From positions 818,749 through 882,748 of the forward strand of contig CALMNL010000004.1 of assembly GCA_937868765.1 (NCBI GenBank): 64,000 bases of DNA. Reading direction: 5' to 3'. The position numbers were made by a program, and so were the translations under genes. Below the pieces are notes generated by a model that saw only the letters and a list, made by a program, of their open reading frames with translations, was not told the origin of the DNA and did no database searches. The DNA is from an uncultured Desulfatitalea sp. (GTDB lineage Bacteria; Desulfobacterota; Desulfobacteria; Desulfobacterales; Desulfosarcinaceae). Positions within the stretch are counted from its first letter, which is position 1, and every line of letters begins with the position of its first letter. Shown in pieces: positions 1-8,285 of the stretch.

Positions 1-1428
1 TTTGGCCGCCAGGGCCGAGAGCAGCACCGTCTTGCGGCCGGTCCCCAGGTCCACACGGCTGATGCGGCCGGCCTTGGCCTCGCCCACAAAGAGCTGCTCG
101 CCGATCAGGGCCATGGCCAGGGGCCCCTGGAGATCGGTGGCCAGCACCTTGGGCGTGCCGTCCGCCAGATGGATGGCGGTGATCTGGCCGGCACCGTATT
201 CGGCCACGTAAAGTTCGGTGGCCGCCGGGTTCATGAGGGCCGCCATGGGCAGCTTCAAGCCGCCGGCCACGGCCTTGAATTCACCGGTGACCGGGTCGCC
301 CAGGGCCACGGCCCCATGGATGCAGTCGGTCCAGAAAATTTTGCTGCCCGGACCGTCGGTCAGGCTCAGCGGAAGTGGCATGCCGTGGCTGGCCCAGGCA
401 TTGAGCTTGGTGGGCTGGTAGACCCCGTCCAGTACGTTGCGCACCATGATGGCGTCGGCCACCCACAGGCCGTTTTCCTTGACCACGATGCCCACGGGCT
501 GATTGGGCCCATAGGGAAAGAGCTGCTCGAACCGGCCGCTGCCGTCGGTGGTCACTTCGAAGATGGTGGCATTCCAGTAGCTGGTCACGAAGAGGCGGCC
601 ATCGGGCGTCATGGCGAGGTTGTCCAGACCGGGCACCAGTTGGGCGATCTTCTCCCGCCGGGTGCCGTCCAGGGCCATTTTGTACACGGCACCGGTGGCC
701 AGTTCGGGAATGTAGACCATCTTGTCCGGCCCGATGGTGAGGGCGATGGGGGTGGTGAACTTTTCGGCAATGGTTTTGATGGCGCCGGTGTCGGGGTGAA
801 CCCGCAAAATCTTGCCGGTGCCCATGTCCGGCACGATGAGGTCGTTGGTGTCGGGGTCGAATCCGAAACCCTCGGGCACCGGGATCACATCTTTGTCCAC
901 GAGCAGACGTGCCGGTTGACGGCCGGTGGGATCCACTTCGTAAATGCGATTGCCCTGGAAGCATTCGCTGACGAACAGGCGGCCGTTGCGCGGATTGTAT
1001 TCGATGCCGTTGGGAGCCGCCATGCCGCTGGCGATGATGGTTTTGACGCCGTTGCGGTCGATGCGGTACACCTCGCCCACCAGGGGTGTCGTACCGGTGA
1101 CATAGAGATGGCCCTTGTCGTCGGCGGCGATGTCGTCGGGAATGAAGACGCCGGCATAGGGCGGCACGAAGAGCGACGGTTTCTTCGTGGCCAGATCGAT
1201 GCGCGTGACGGTGCCGTTGCCCGTATGGGTCACGTACAGGTTGCCGTCGTTGCCCACCGTGGCTCCGTTGACGCCCGGAAAGGGGCTGTCGGCCGCCACC
1301 CGTTCCATTTTATAGGTGGGATCGAGCACCGTGCCAAGGGTCGGGTCCAACCGTTTCTTGGTTGCGGCGCAGCCCCACAACAGGCATACGCCCAGCATAA
1401 CCACGCCAAGGAACCGCATTGCTTTCAT
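1..1428 (-). CDS. NHL/SMP-30-like beta-propeller lipoprotein (3' end outside window)
   Basis: Leftward gene whose ATG is at 1428, preceded by AGGAGACAAGGT; its stop lies beyond base 1. The N-terminus MKAMRFLGVVMLGVCLLWGCAA carries a type II signal peptide with lipobox LWGC, so the protein is expected to be membrane-anchored outside the cytoplasm. The rest is a chain of blades with repeating patterns such as GNLYVTHTGNGTVTRID, GHLYVTG and GRLFVTSYWN, typical of NHL/SMP-30/gluconolactonase-like propellers. About 475 residues are visible. The substrate is unknown; many such lipoproteins have no established enzyme activity. A second SMP-30-like gene lies at 34675-35547 but is cytoplasmic and shorter. 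Confidence 0.8.
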   Translation of the reverse strand, partial: MKAMRFLGVVMLGVCLLWGCAATKKRLDPTLGTVLDPTYKMERVAADSPFPGVNGATVGNDGNLYVTHTGNGTVTRIDLATKKPSLFVPPYAGVFIPDDIAADDKGHLYVTGTTPLVGEVYRIDRNGVKTIIASGMAAPNGIEYNPRNGRLFVSECFQGNRIYEVDPTGRQPARLLVDKDVIPVPEGFGFDPDTNDLIVPDMGTGKILRVHPDTGAIKTIAEKFTTPIALTIGPDKMVYIPELATGAVYKMALDGTRREKIAQLVPGLDNLAMTPDGRLFVTSYWNATIFEVTTDGSGRFEQLFPYGPNQPVGIVVKENGLWVADAIMVRNVLDGVYQPTKLNAWASHGMPLPLSLTDGPGSKIFWTDCIHGAVALGDPVTGEFKAVAGGLKLPMAALMNPAATELYVAEYGAGQITAIHLADGTPKVLATDLQGPLAMALIGEQLFVGEAKAGRISRVDLGTGRKTVLLSALAAK

Positions 1429-1543
1429 ACCTTGTCTCCTTTCTGGCTTGCGTTACACGTGAAAAGTGGAAAGAAGAAAGTAGTAAGAAGAGAAAAGAAA
1501 ATGGATGGGTTCAAAAGAGCACAAAATCCAAAGGGCATCAAGC

Positions 1544-2773
1544 TCAAAGAGCGGCGCGGCCGCGGCGGCCGGCCACAAAATACCACAGGGCCGCCAGCAT
1601 TTGCAGCCCGACGAGCAGCCCGAAGGCCGGCGGATAGCCCTCAGGGGCGTAGCCGCCGCCGGGGGGTGCGGGCCAGCTTTGGATGATGACGCCGACGCCC
1701 CACTGGGTGGCGAAGGCCGCCACGAAGACCAGCAGGTTGAGGGCCGTGTTGACCCGGCCGGCCAGGTGGGACGGAAAGCGCTGGCTCAAGGCGGCGTAGG
1801 TCAGCACCCCGGTGGTGCCCAGGAAACCGAAGAGCATCCAGCGCAGGGCCGCGGCCCGGGCAAACGGCAGGAGCAGCAGCACCTGGGCGACGATGAAGGC
1901 GGCCATGCCGGCCGCGGCCGTGGTCATGGGGCGGATGCCGCTGCGGGACAGGCGCGCCGCCAGCGAGCCGGAGAAGACAAAGCCGGCCGTCATGGCCAGA
2001 GCCAGCAGCAACAATATGCGGGCACCGGCGCCGCGCTCCAGGCCGGCCACATCCCGCAGCCAGGGCCCGGCCCACAGCCCCTGAAGCGCCAGGAAGGCGG
2101 CCTGGGAAACGGTGGTCCAGGGCGCGACGCGCCAAAACTCCCTGCTGGTCAAGATCTGGCCCAGGCCCCGGATCTGATCGCCCCAGCCAGCATCGGTGTG
2201 GGCCGGCCGCTCGGTGGGTACGATGCAGAAGATGGCCCCGGCGGCTACCAGGGTCAGCAGCGCCAACCCCAGGAACACCCCGCGCCAGTCGGTGAAAGCC
2301 AGGGCCGCCTCGACCGGCGCGGTGGCCACCAGGGCCCCCAGACCGCCGGCGGCCAATTGGAATCCGTTGACCCGGGGCAGCTGTTCCACCGGGAACCAGA
2401 GCACATAGGCTTTGAAGGCCGCCATCAGGCAGGCCGACACGCCGAATCCGATCAACCCCCGGCCGATCACCAGGGCGGTCAAAGTGTTGGCCCGGGAGAA
2501 GACCAGCGCCCCGGCGGCGGCGATCAGCAGCAGCGCCGCCGCCACCCGCCGCGGACCGTAGCGGTCCAGCAGCACGCCCAGGGGCAGCTGGAATGAGGCG
2601 AAGGTGATGAAGTAGGCCGCGGTGAGCAGCCCCAGGGAGGCGGGGGAGATGCCCAGGGCGCCGGCCAGATCGGGACCGATGACGGCATTGATGGTGCGAT
2701 AGAGGTAGGAGAGAAAGTAGCCCAGGGCAAAGGGGATGAAGATCCTCAGATGGGCGGTCGGGGATTTCTTCAC
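1544..2773 (-). CDS. MFS transporter
   Basis: Polytopic membrane protein of about 409 residues with 12 apparent hydrophobic segments. It carries the MFS loop 2-3 signature (LPLGVLLDRYGPRR, about residues 60-73) and reads like a nitrate/sugar-phosphate type MFS permease; the substrate cannot be told. I chose GTG at 2773 (VKKSPTAHLRIF), which has AAGGA upstream and starts 46 bases after the preceding PiT stop. The frame stays open to another start at 2884, but that would overlap the PiT gene by 65 bases and add a hydrophilic, unconserved-looking leader. It is probably co-transcribed with the PiT gene on the same strand. Confidence 0.8.
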   Translation of the reverse strand: MKKSPTAHLRIFIPFALGYFLSYLYRTINAVIGPDLAGALGISPASLGLLTAAYFITFASFQLPLGVLLDRYGPRRVAAALLLIAAAGALVFSRANTLTALVIGRGLIGFGVSACLMAAFKAYVLWFPVEQLPRVNGFQLAAGGLGALVATAPVEAALAFTDWRGVFLGLALLTLVAAGAIFCIVPTERPAHTDAGWGDQIRGLGQILTSREFWRVAPWTTVSQAAFLALQGLWAGPWLRDVAGLERGAGARILLLLALAMTAGFVFSGSLAARLSRSGIRPMTTAAAGMAAFIVAQVLLLLPFARAAALRWMLFGFLGTTGVLTYAALSQRFPSHLAGRVNTALNLLVFVAAFATQWGVGVIIQSWPAPPGGGYAPEGYPPAFGLLVGLQMLAALWYFVAGRRGRAAL

Positions 2774-2819
2774 CTCTGTGGCGATCCTTCCATGGTATTC
2801 ATCCAGGAATGGACATGCG

Positions 2820-5066
2820 TTAGTTCTTCTGTCCCAGATGCAGGGTTTCGCTGAAGATGGTGAGCAGTTGCATGGTCTGCTCACCGATCTTCATGCACGC
2901 ATTGTTGATGCCGTAAAACAGGACGCTCAAACGGGTTTTGGAGGTCCCGTTGCGGATGCGGTCCACCTGGCGGCGATCGCACTCTTCCACCAGCGCCTTG
3001 AGGTTGATGAAGTGGGCGGCCACGTCCCGGTACTCGAAGGGGCTCTGGTTCAGCAGGGCCGACGACGTATCGCTGAGCAGGCCGTCGATGCATTTGCGGA
3101 TGCGCTGCAACTCTTTTCGTTGGGATGGCAGCAAGCCGGCGTGCAGGTTTGAAGTGTGCACGTGGCAGCGCATGATGATATCGCGCAGGCTCTCGGAAAT
3201 CTCCTGCAGCGCATTGACCACATGGGCGTAGTTGTCGGCCTGCTTGAGTTGCTCGTGCTGCAGCAGGCGCAGGGTCTTGAAGATGTTGGACACGATGGTA
3301 TTGGACCATTTCTGGACCTTGCTCGTCTCCCGGCGCAGCCGCTTGAGCAGCTTGCGGTCCCGGGTGAGGATGCCTTCGAAGCAGTTGTCCAGGTATTCAC
3401 GCACCACGCCCAGGAAGCGGCCGGTGTGCTCGAAACAGGTGCGCACGGCGAACCCGGCGTCGGAGACACGCTTCAGGTCCAGCAGTTCCAGCTCTTCGGT
3501 GGCCATTTCCCTGTGGCGGTGCACCTTCAAATTGCGCACGATCATGTAAGCGACCAGGGCCACGGAACCGATGATGGCGATGCCGTGCAGATAGCCGATG
3601 GCCAGGGCGAAGAGCGAAGAAATGGTGAAGGCCAGCAGGGCCGTGAAAAACCACCCGCCGATGACCGTCAGCACGCCCGATATGCGGTAGGCGGCGCTCT
3701 CCAGGCCCCAGGCCTGATCCGACAGGGAGGTGCCCATGGCCACCATGAAGGTGACATAGGTGGTGGAGAGCGGCAGCTTCATGCTGGTGCCCCAGGCGAT
3801 CAGGGCGCTGGAGACGATGAGGTTGATGGCCGCCCGGAGCAGGTCGAATTCGGGGACCTTGCCATCGGCGCCCACCACCGTCCGGCCGGCGCCGGTCTCG
3901 AAGCGGGCCCGCATCCAGGTGCGCGCCGTGCCGGGCACAATCTTGACGACGTTTTCGAACACCCCCGTGGTCATGCGCAGGACGATCCGGGCCAGTTGAG
4001 AAGATTCGAAACGCTCGAACCCCTCGTCCTGCCTCCCCAGGCTCACCTCGGTCTTGGTGACCGTGCGCGTCTTGCGCGAAAGCCACAGCGTGCCCACCAT
4101 GACGGCGCCGGCCGCCAGGAGGAAGAAGATGTTGATGGGCAGCGGCTGCTCCAGGACCTCCATGGTCATGGTCAGCGGCGCGTCGCTGGCCCGGGCAAAG
4201 ACATAGGCCTGGAAGCTGGCGATGGGCACGCCGATGAAGTTGACCAGGTCGTTGGCCGCGAACGCCATGGCCAGGGCGAAGGTCCCCACCAATACGATGG
4301 GGCCCAGGATGTTGATCCTGGAGAACCAGAGCAGCAGTTGAAACAGAATCGTGAAAAAAACCAGGCCGCCCAGCAGAATGGTCCACGTATGGGTTTTGAT
4401 CCAGGTGAGCACATGGGCCGGCAGAATGGCGGCGTGCCCCGCGCCCTTGAGCAGCGCGAAGTAGGTGATCACGGCCAGGGCCATCCCGCCCAGGAGTCCG
4501 CCATAACGCCGCAGGTATCTGGGATAATCGAAGGTAAAGACCATGCGCACGAAAAACTGGATCACGGCACCGGTGCAAAAGGCGATGCCCACCGAGAGCA
4601 GAATGCTGGTGATGATCGCCAGCACTTTACCGGTGTTGATATACCGGGCCAGGTCCAGCAGGGTCCCGTCGCCGTTTAGAATCTTGATCATCGAGACGGC
4701 CACGGCCGCGCCCAGCAGGGAAAAGACGATGGAGACGGTGGTGGAGGTGGGCATGCCGAAGGTGTTGAACAGATCCAACAATACCACGTCGGTAAGCATC
4801 ACGGCCAGGAAAATGAACATCAGCTCGGGCATGGTGAAATAGCGCGGATGGAAAATGCCCTTGCGGGCCACCTCCATCATGCCCCCCGAAAAGAGCACGC
4901 CGGCCAGCAGCCCCAGGCTGGCCACGATCATGATCACATGCCGGGGCGCCACCCGGGAGCCCACGGCCGAATTCAGGAAATTGACGGCATCGTTGGCGAC
5001 CCCCACCATCAGGTCGAGCACCGCCGTGCCGAAAAGCACCACTATGACAAACAGATACCAATCCAT
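2820..5066 (-). CDS. PiT-family inorganic phosphate transporter with PhoU-like C-terminal domain
   Basis: About 748 residues. The start is ATG at 5066 (MDWYLFVIV) after an AAGG motif; upstream codons in the frame encode an implausible hydrophilic leader. The first 530 residues contain two copies of the PiT/PHO4 signature: GVANDAVNFLNSAVGSRVAP near residue 25 and AANDLVNFIGVPIAS near residue 265, separated by hydrophobic helices. From about residue 570 it becomes a soluble helical domain rich in KRLRRETSKVQKW-type heptads, resembling PhoU/Pit accessory proteins (DUF47). Low-affinity cation-coupled phosphate uptake is the family role. The fused PhoU-like tail suggests built-in regulation. A repeat array resembling a Pho box lies 130 bases upstream. 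Confidence 0.88.
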   Translation of the reverse strand: MDWYLFVIVVLFGTAVLDLMVGVANDAVNFLNSAVGSRVAPRHVIMIVASLGLLAGVLFSGGMMEVARKGIFHPRYFTMPELMFIFLAVMLTDVVLLDLFNTFGMPTSTTVSIVFSLLGAAVAVSMIKILNGDGTLLDLARYINTGKVLAIITSILLSVGIAFCTGAVIQFFVRMVFTFDYPRYLRRYGGLLGGMALAVITYFALLKGAGHAAILPAHVLTWIKTHTWTILLGGLVFFTILFQLLLWFSRINILGPIVLVGTFALAMAFAANDLVNFIGVPIASFQAYVFARASDAPLTMTMEVLEQPLPINIFFLLAAGAVMVGTLWLSRKTRTVTKTEVSLGRQDEGFERFESSQLARIVLRMTTGVFENVVKIVPGTARTWMRARFETGAGRTVVGADGKVPEFDLLRAAINLIVSSALIAWGTSMKLPLSTTYVTFMVAMGTSLSDQAWGLESAAYRISGVLTVIGGWFFTALLAFTISSLFALAIGYLHGIAIIGSVALVAYMIVRNLKVHRHREMATEELELLDLKRVSDAGFAVRTCFEHTGRFLGVVREYLDNCFEGILTRDRKLLKRLRRETSKVQKWSNTIVSNIFKTLRLLQHEQLKQADNYAHVVNALQEISESLRDIIMRCHVHTSNLHAGLLPSQRKELQRIRKCIDGLLSDTSSALLNQSPFEYRDVAAHFINLKALVEECDRRQVDRIRNGTSKTRLSVLFYGINNACMKIGEQTMQLLTIFSETLHLGQKN

Positions 5067-5196
5067 GCAAAGAGCCCTTCTCTTGCCTCGGGTTGCCTGA
5101 TTATTGTGCAGGCACCGCCCGGACCGGTGTTTCGGCCCCATGGCCCTGCGTTCTGGCGGCGCCCATCCCATAGCCCCTTTGGATGGCTTCGTCAAT

Positions 5197-5225
5197 TATT
5201 AGGCGATTGTTAGCACAATGTTAGC
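5197..5225 (-). promoter_or_regulatory. Pho-box-like direct repeat array upstream of PiT gene
   Basis: On the plus strand the heptamers TATTAGG (5197), TGTTAGC (5208) and TGTTAGC (5219) occur at an exact 11-base period; on the minus strand they read CCTAATA and GCTAACA. Tandem 7-mers spaced by 4 bases are the architecture of PhoB/PhoP boxes, and the gene downstream on the minus strand is a phosphate transporter. The rest of the 308-base gap 5067-5374 shows no gene. Confidence 0.45.
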
Positions 5226-5374
5226 GCGCGGTTCAATTCCGGGAAATTTACCGACCTCCTGAAAAGTTTGTGACCATTTCGGCGCGCGCCGCGTACATAT
5301 GGTCGACTAGGGACACCATCGCATTTCATTTTTCGCCCCACATTCTAAACACTGGTAAAAGAGGAGGAAAATCC

Positions 5375-5857
5375 ATGAAAAAAAGTTCCATCGTCTTGAT
5401 GTTGATCGTTTTTCTGTGCAGCGTGACGCTGGTTATGGCGGACGATCAAGACCGCACCCGAGACCAGAAACGCGACGGCTCCTGCAAATGGACGGAAAAA
5501 GGTGACGCGAATATCCTGGCCGCCGACCAGACCCGAACGCGCACCCAGTCCCAGTCCCAGTCCCACCAGCGCAAGCGCGTGAAGAAAAGTACCGGTTCCA
5601 ACCTCACTGGTACGGTCGACGGCCGCTTGCTGGCGGCTGATCAGGACCGCACCAGGGACCAGAAACGCGATGGCTCCTGCAAATGGACCGAAAAAGAAAC
5701 GCACAATCTCCTGGCCGCCGATCAGGACCGCATCAGGGATCGCAAACGTGATGGTTCCTGCAAACTGACCGACAAAGAAACGCACAATCTCCTGGCCGCC
5801 GATCAGACCCGGGACCGCAAGCACGACCGCAAGCGGGACGGCTCCTGCCAGGGATGA
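5375..5857 (+). CDS. Small secreted protein of internal repeats, function unknown
   Basis: 160 residues; ATG at 5375 with a strong GAGGAGG site. A classic signal peptide (MKKSSIVLMLIVFLCSVTLVMA) is followed by four copies of a highly charged unit with consensus LAADQDRxRDxKRDGSCKxTxKE, at about residues 22-44, 84-110, 112-138 and 140-160, plus a divergent RTRTQSQSQSHQRKR insert between the first and second. Each unit carries one cysteine (GSC). Near-identical DNA between repeats suggests recent duplication. I recognise no family. The arginine/aspartate-rich, low-hydrophobicity sequence suggests a disordered extracytoplasmic protein. It lies divergent from the PiT gene. Confidence 0.7.
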   Translation: MKKSSIVLMLIVFLCSVTLVMADDQDRTRDQKRDGSCKWTEKGDANILAADQTRTRTQSQSQSHQRKRVKKSTGSNLTGTVDGRLLAADQDRTRDQKRDGSCKWTEKETHNLLAADQDRIRDRKRDGSCKLTDKETHNLLAADQTRDRKHDRKRDGSCQG

Positions 5858-5951
5858 TACCCCTGAATGCACGGCGGAGATGGTCGCGCCCTAGTCATTT
5901 CCCGCGGAACGTCCCTGTTTGAACGGACCTCACCCCGCTCCTGCGAAGGCA

Positions 5952-6015
5952 GGGCTACCCCACGCATCGGCTGCATGCCGCTGCCGTTCATTGCGTGGGG
6001 AGCCCGCCTGTTTTT
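5952..6015 (+). terminator. Putative rho-independent terminator after the repeat-protein gene
   Basis: GGGCT-A-CCCCACGCA (5952-5966) pairs with TGCGTGGGG-AGCCC (5992-6005), a 14-bp stem with one bulged A and a structured loop, followed by GCCTGTTTTT. It separates the repeat-protein gene from the cytochrome peroxidase gene. Confidence 0.5.
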
Positions 6016-6066
6016 CCATCATCTCATTCTTTGCCTTTGGCCCAAAACCCCAAAAGGAGGTGTCCC

Positions 6067-7185
6067 ATGAAACTATTCTGGAGGCTCTTACTGCTGTTGT
6101 CCGCCATGTTCCTGGCGCTGGGAAGCGTCGCCATGGCCGGACCCCTGCCCCCCATCGCCCAGTTGGGCAAGATCATGTATCAGGATCTGGATTTCTCCTA
6201 TAACAGTACCCAGTCCTGCCTGACCTGCCATCACCACTCCTCTGGTTTCGCCGATCCGGACAATCGCCGCGATCCATATACATCCGTAGTCTCTGTGGGT
6301 GCTGACGGCGTCAGCAAAGGGGGACGCAACGCCCCTTCGGCGGCGTATGCGGGCTACAGCCCCGTATTGCACAAAAACATGGCCACCGGCGAGTATGTGG
6401 GTGGCATGTTCTGGGATGGTCGGGCCACCGGTCTGGTCTTGGGCGATCCCCTGGCCGAGCAGGCCCTTGGGCCGCCGCTCAACCCTGTGGAGATGAACAT
6501 GCCCGATGCCGAGGCCGTGGTCCAGGTGGTGCGGGACAGCTCCTATGCGAGTCTTTTTCTACAGGTCTTCGGCACCGGTGCCTTGACCGACACGGCTTCG
6601 GCCTATAACAACATCGGCCGTGCCATCGCCGCCTTCGAACGCTCCAACCAGGTACAGAAATTCACCTCCCGCTTCGACCGCAACCAGTTGAGCGTGGCCG
6701 AGCAGCGCGGGGCCGCCCTGGTCGCCCAGCACTGCGCCCAGTGCCACAGCACCGCGCCGGCGCCAGACGGTTCCAAACCCCTTTTCACCAACTACGGCTA
6801 TGTGAACATCGGCATCCCCGCCAATCTTTTGTTGGCCGGCAATCCGGTGGACCCGGGACTGGGAGGCTTTCTGGAAAAAGATTACAACAGCCCCGCACCG
6901 CTCATCGGCGATGCCGACTATGCGGCCCATTACGGCAAATTCAAGGTACCCACCCTGCGCAACGTCGCCCGTACACCGCCCTATGGGCACAATGGCGTTT
7001 TCCCGACCCTCAAGGAAGTGGTGGATTTTCACAATACCCGCGATGTAGCCCCCTGGCCGGCCTCCGAAGTGGAAGAGAACAAAAACATCCAGGATGTGGG
7101 TGACATGGGATTGACCGCTTCGGAAGTGGATGATGTGGTGGCTTTCCTCATGAGCCTGACGGACGAATTGCAGACAGGACCTTGA
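6067..7185 (+). CDS. Di-heme cytochrome c peroxidase/MauG-family protein
   Basis: 372 residues; ATG at 6067 after AAAAGGAGG. A signal peptide ends near AMA. Two c-type haem motifs are visible: CLTCH at about residue 54 and CAQCH at about residue 228, the spacing of bacterial di-haem peroxidases. It also has the family-typical GRNAPSAAYA, MFWDGRA, NPVEM and KVPTLRNVARTPPYGHNG segments. The role would be periplasmic peroxide reduction or a MauG-like oxidation. A strong terminator follows directly, so it is probably monocistronic. Confidence 0.9.
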   Translation: MKLFWRLLLLLSAMFLALGSVAMAGPLPPIAQLGKIMYQDLDFSYNSTQSCLTCHHHSSGFADPDNRRDPYTSVVSVGADGVSKGGRNAPSAAYAGYSPVLHKNMATGEYVGGMFWDGRATGLVLGDPLAEQALGPPLNPVEMNMPDAEAVVQVVRDSSYASLFLQVFGTGALTDTASAYNNIGRAIAAFERSNQVQKFTSRFDRNQLSVAEQRGAALVAQHCAQCHSTAPAPDGSKPLFTNYGYVNIGIPANLLLAGNPVDPGLGGFLEKDYNSPAPLIGDADYAAHYGKFKVPTLRNVARTPPYGHNGVFPTLKEVVDFHNTRDVAPWPASEVEENKNIQDVGDMGLTASEVDDVVAFLMSLTDELQTGP

Positions 7186-7211
7186 GCGGATCCGGGTGAG
7201 CTTGAGAACGG

Positions 7212-7243
7212 AAAGCCCCGCACTGCATGGGCGGGGCTTTTCT
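7212..7243 (+). terminator. Rho-independent terminator
   Basis: AAAGCCCCGC (7212-7221) pairs with GCGGGGCTTT (7231-7240), followed by TCT. It lies 26 bases after the peroxidase stop. The A-rich left arm may let it also serve the converging polyglycine-protein operon. Confidence 0.8.
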
Positions 7244-7325
7244 ATTGCAGGGACCTGCCTTTTGGCAAGGAAAGCGGGTCGGCTCGTTCAGATTCGAAAC
7301 GAGATTGCGGTCTGGGCGGATCGCT

Positions 7326-8285
7326 TCAGTGGCCGCCACCGCCACCACCGCCGCCACCGCCGCCACCACCACCGCCGCCACCGCCTCCGCCGCCACCGCC
7401 GCCACCACCGGCCCCATCTCCGGAACCGGTGCCTGCGCCGTGACCCTGGCCGGAGCCGGGCCCACCGGCGCCCTGGCCTTGACCGCCCGCTGCGGGGCCT
7501 TTTCCCTGGGAAGCGGCCTGATGCTCGGCCTGCTGGAGGCCCAAAGCCTGACGGGCCTGCTGGTTGGTGTGGGTGCCGGCCATGACTTTCATGGCTTCGC
7601 TGGCGATGGTCTCGTCGGCCAGATGCTGTGCTCGGGCGGCTTTGACCGTATAGGCCAAATCCACCGGGAAGGATTTGAAGTAGCGCTGCGCCAGGCCGGA
7701 TGCGATCATCTTTTGGGATAGGTCGGCAGGCAGGCCGGCCTGTTTGAGTACGGCATAGAAAGTGAGCGCCTCCACCCGTTCGTCGAGGGTCACGGCAGGC
7801 GCCCGGCTGAGCAGCTGTTGGATTTCCGCCGGGGTCAGGCCGGCGGCCAGCAGGTCGGCGATGCGCACCACGGCTCCCGGCGCCGTTCCGGGGTCGTGCC
7901 GCCAGCCCTTGACCAGTTGAGCCGCCGTGTGCAGTTGCCCGATCTGGCGATCGAGGACGTCATCCATGCGGGCAGGGGGGATCTTTTTGGACAATCCCTC
8001 CTCGAGCTTATCCACCAGAGGGACGACCGGCACTCCCTGGCGGGCGGCGCCGGCCACAGCATCCACCCATCGGGTCAGCGTTTTTTCCGGGATCTCATAG
8101 CGGTAGCCGGCGGTCAGCATGCGATTGAGCTCGCGCTCGGACACCCCATTCAAACGGGCCTCCTGGACAGCCGCCGCCACCTCCCGGTCTTCCTTGGCCC
8201 AGGCCGTCGCGAGGCCTCCCTGCAGCACGCACAGACACAAGCACAGATATAGAAGCTTACAGTTGGTTTGCATTCGATTTGCCAT
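7326..8285 (-). CDS. Secreted helical protein with C-terminal polyglycine tail
   Basis: About 319 residues from ATG 8285 (MANRMQTNC); ATG at 8273 (MQTNC) is equally possible. The start overlaps the end of the preceding anti-sigma-like gene by 29 bases, so translation is probably coupled. A signal peptide ends near ATAWA. The mature part is mainly helical and repetitive (VQEARLNGVSERELNRML, AGLTPAEIQQLLS), followed by GQGQGAGGPGSGQGHGAGTGSGDGAG and then about 21 consecutive glycines and a final His. The Gly tract is encoded by a GGC/GGT run (7330-7412). It is the last gene of the sigma-factor operon. No family is recognised with confidence. Confidence 0.72.
   Translation of the reverse strand: MANRMQTNCKLLYLCLCLCVLQGGLATAWAKEDREVAAAVQEARLNGVSERELNRMLTAGYRYEIPEKTLTRWVDAVAGAARQGVPVVPLVDKLEEGLSKKIPPARMDDVLDRQIGQLHTAAQLVKGWRHDPGTAPGAVVRIADLLAAGLTPAEIQQLLSRAPAVTLDERVEALTFYAVLKQAGLPADLSQKMIASGLAQRYFKSFPVDLAYTVKAARAQHLADETIASEAMKVMAGTHTNQQARQALGLQQAEHQAASQGKGPAAGGQGQGAGGPGSGQGHGAGTGSGDGAGGGGGGGGGGGGGGGGGGGGGGGGGGH
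7330..7412 (-). repeat. GGN trinucleotide tract encoding polyglycine
   Basis: On the plus strand a nearly pure GCC/ACC triplet run encodes the glycine tail on the minus strand. Such tracts are prone to slippage, so its length may vary between strains or be affected by sequencing error. Confidence 0.8.

Noticed and set aside
169-1686. Plus-strand frame over the NHL lipoprotein gene
   Set aside because: The minus strand shows lipobox and propeller repeats; the plus-strand product is Gly/His-rich with no recognisable fold.
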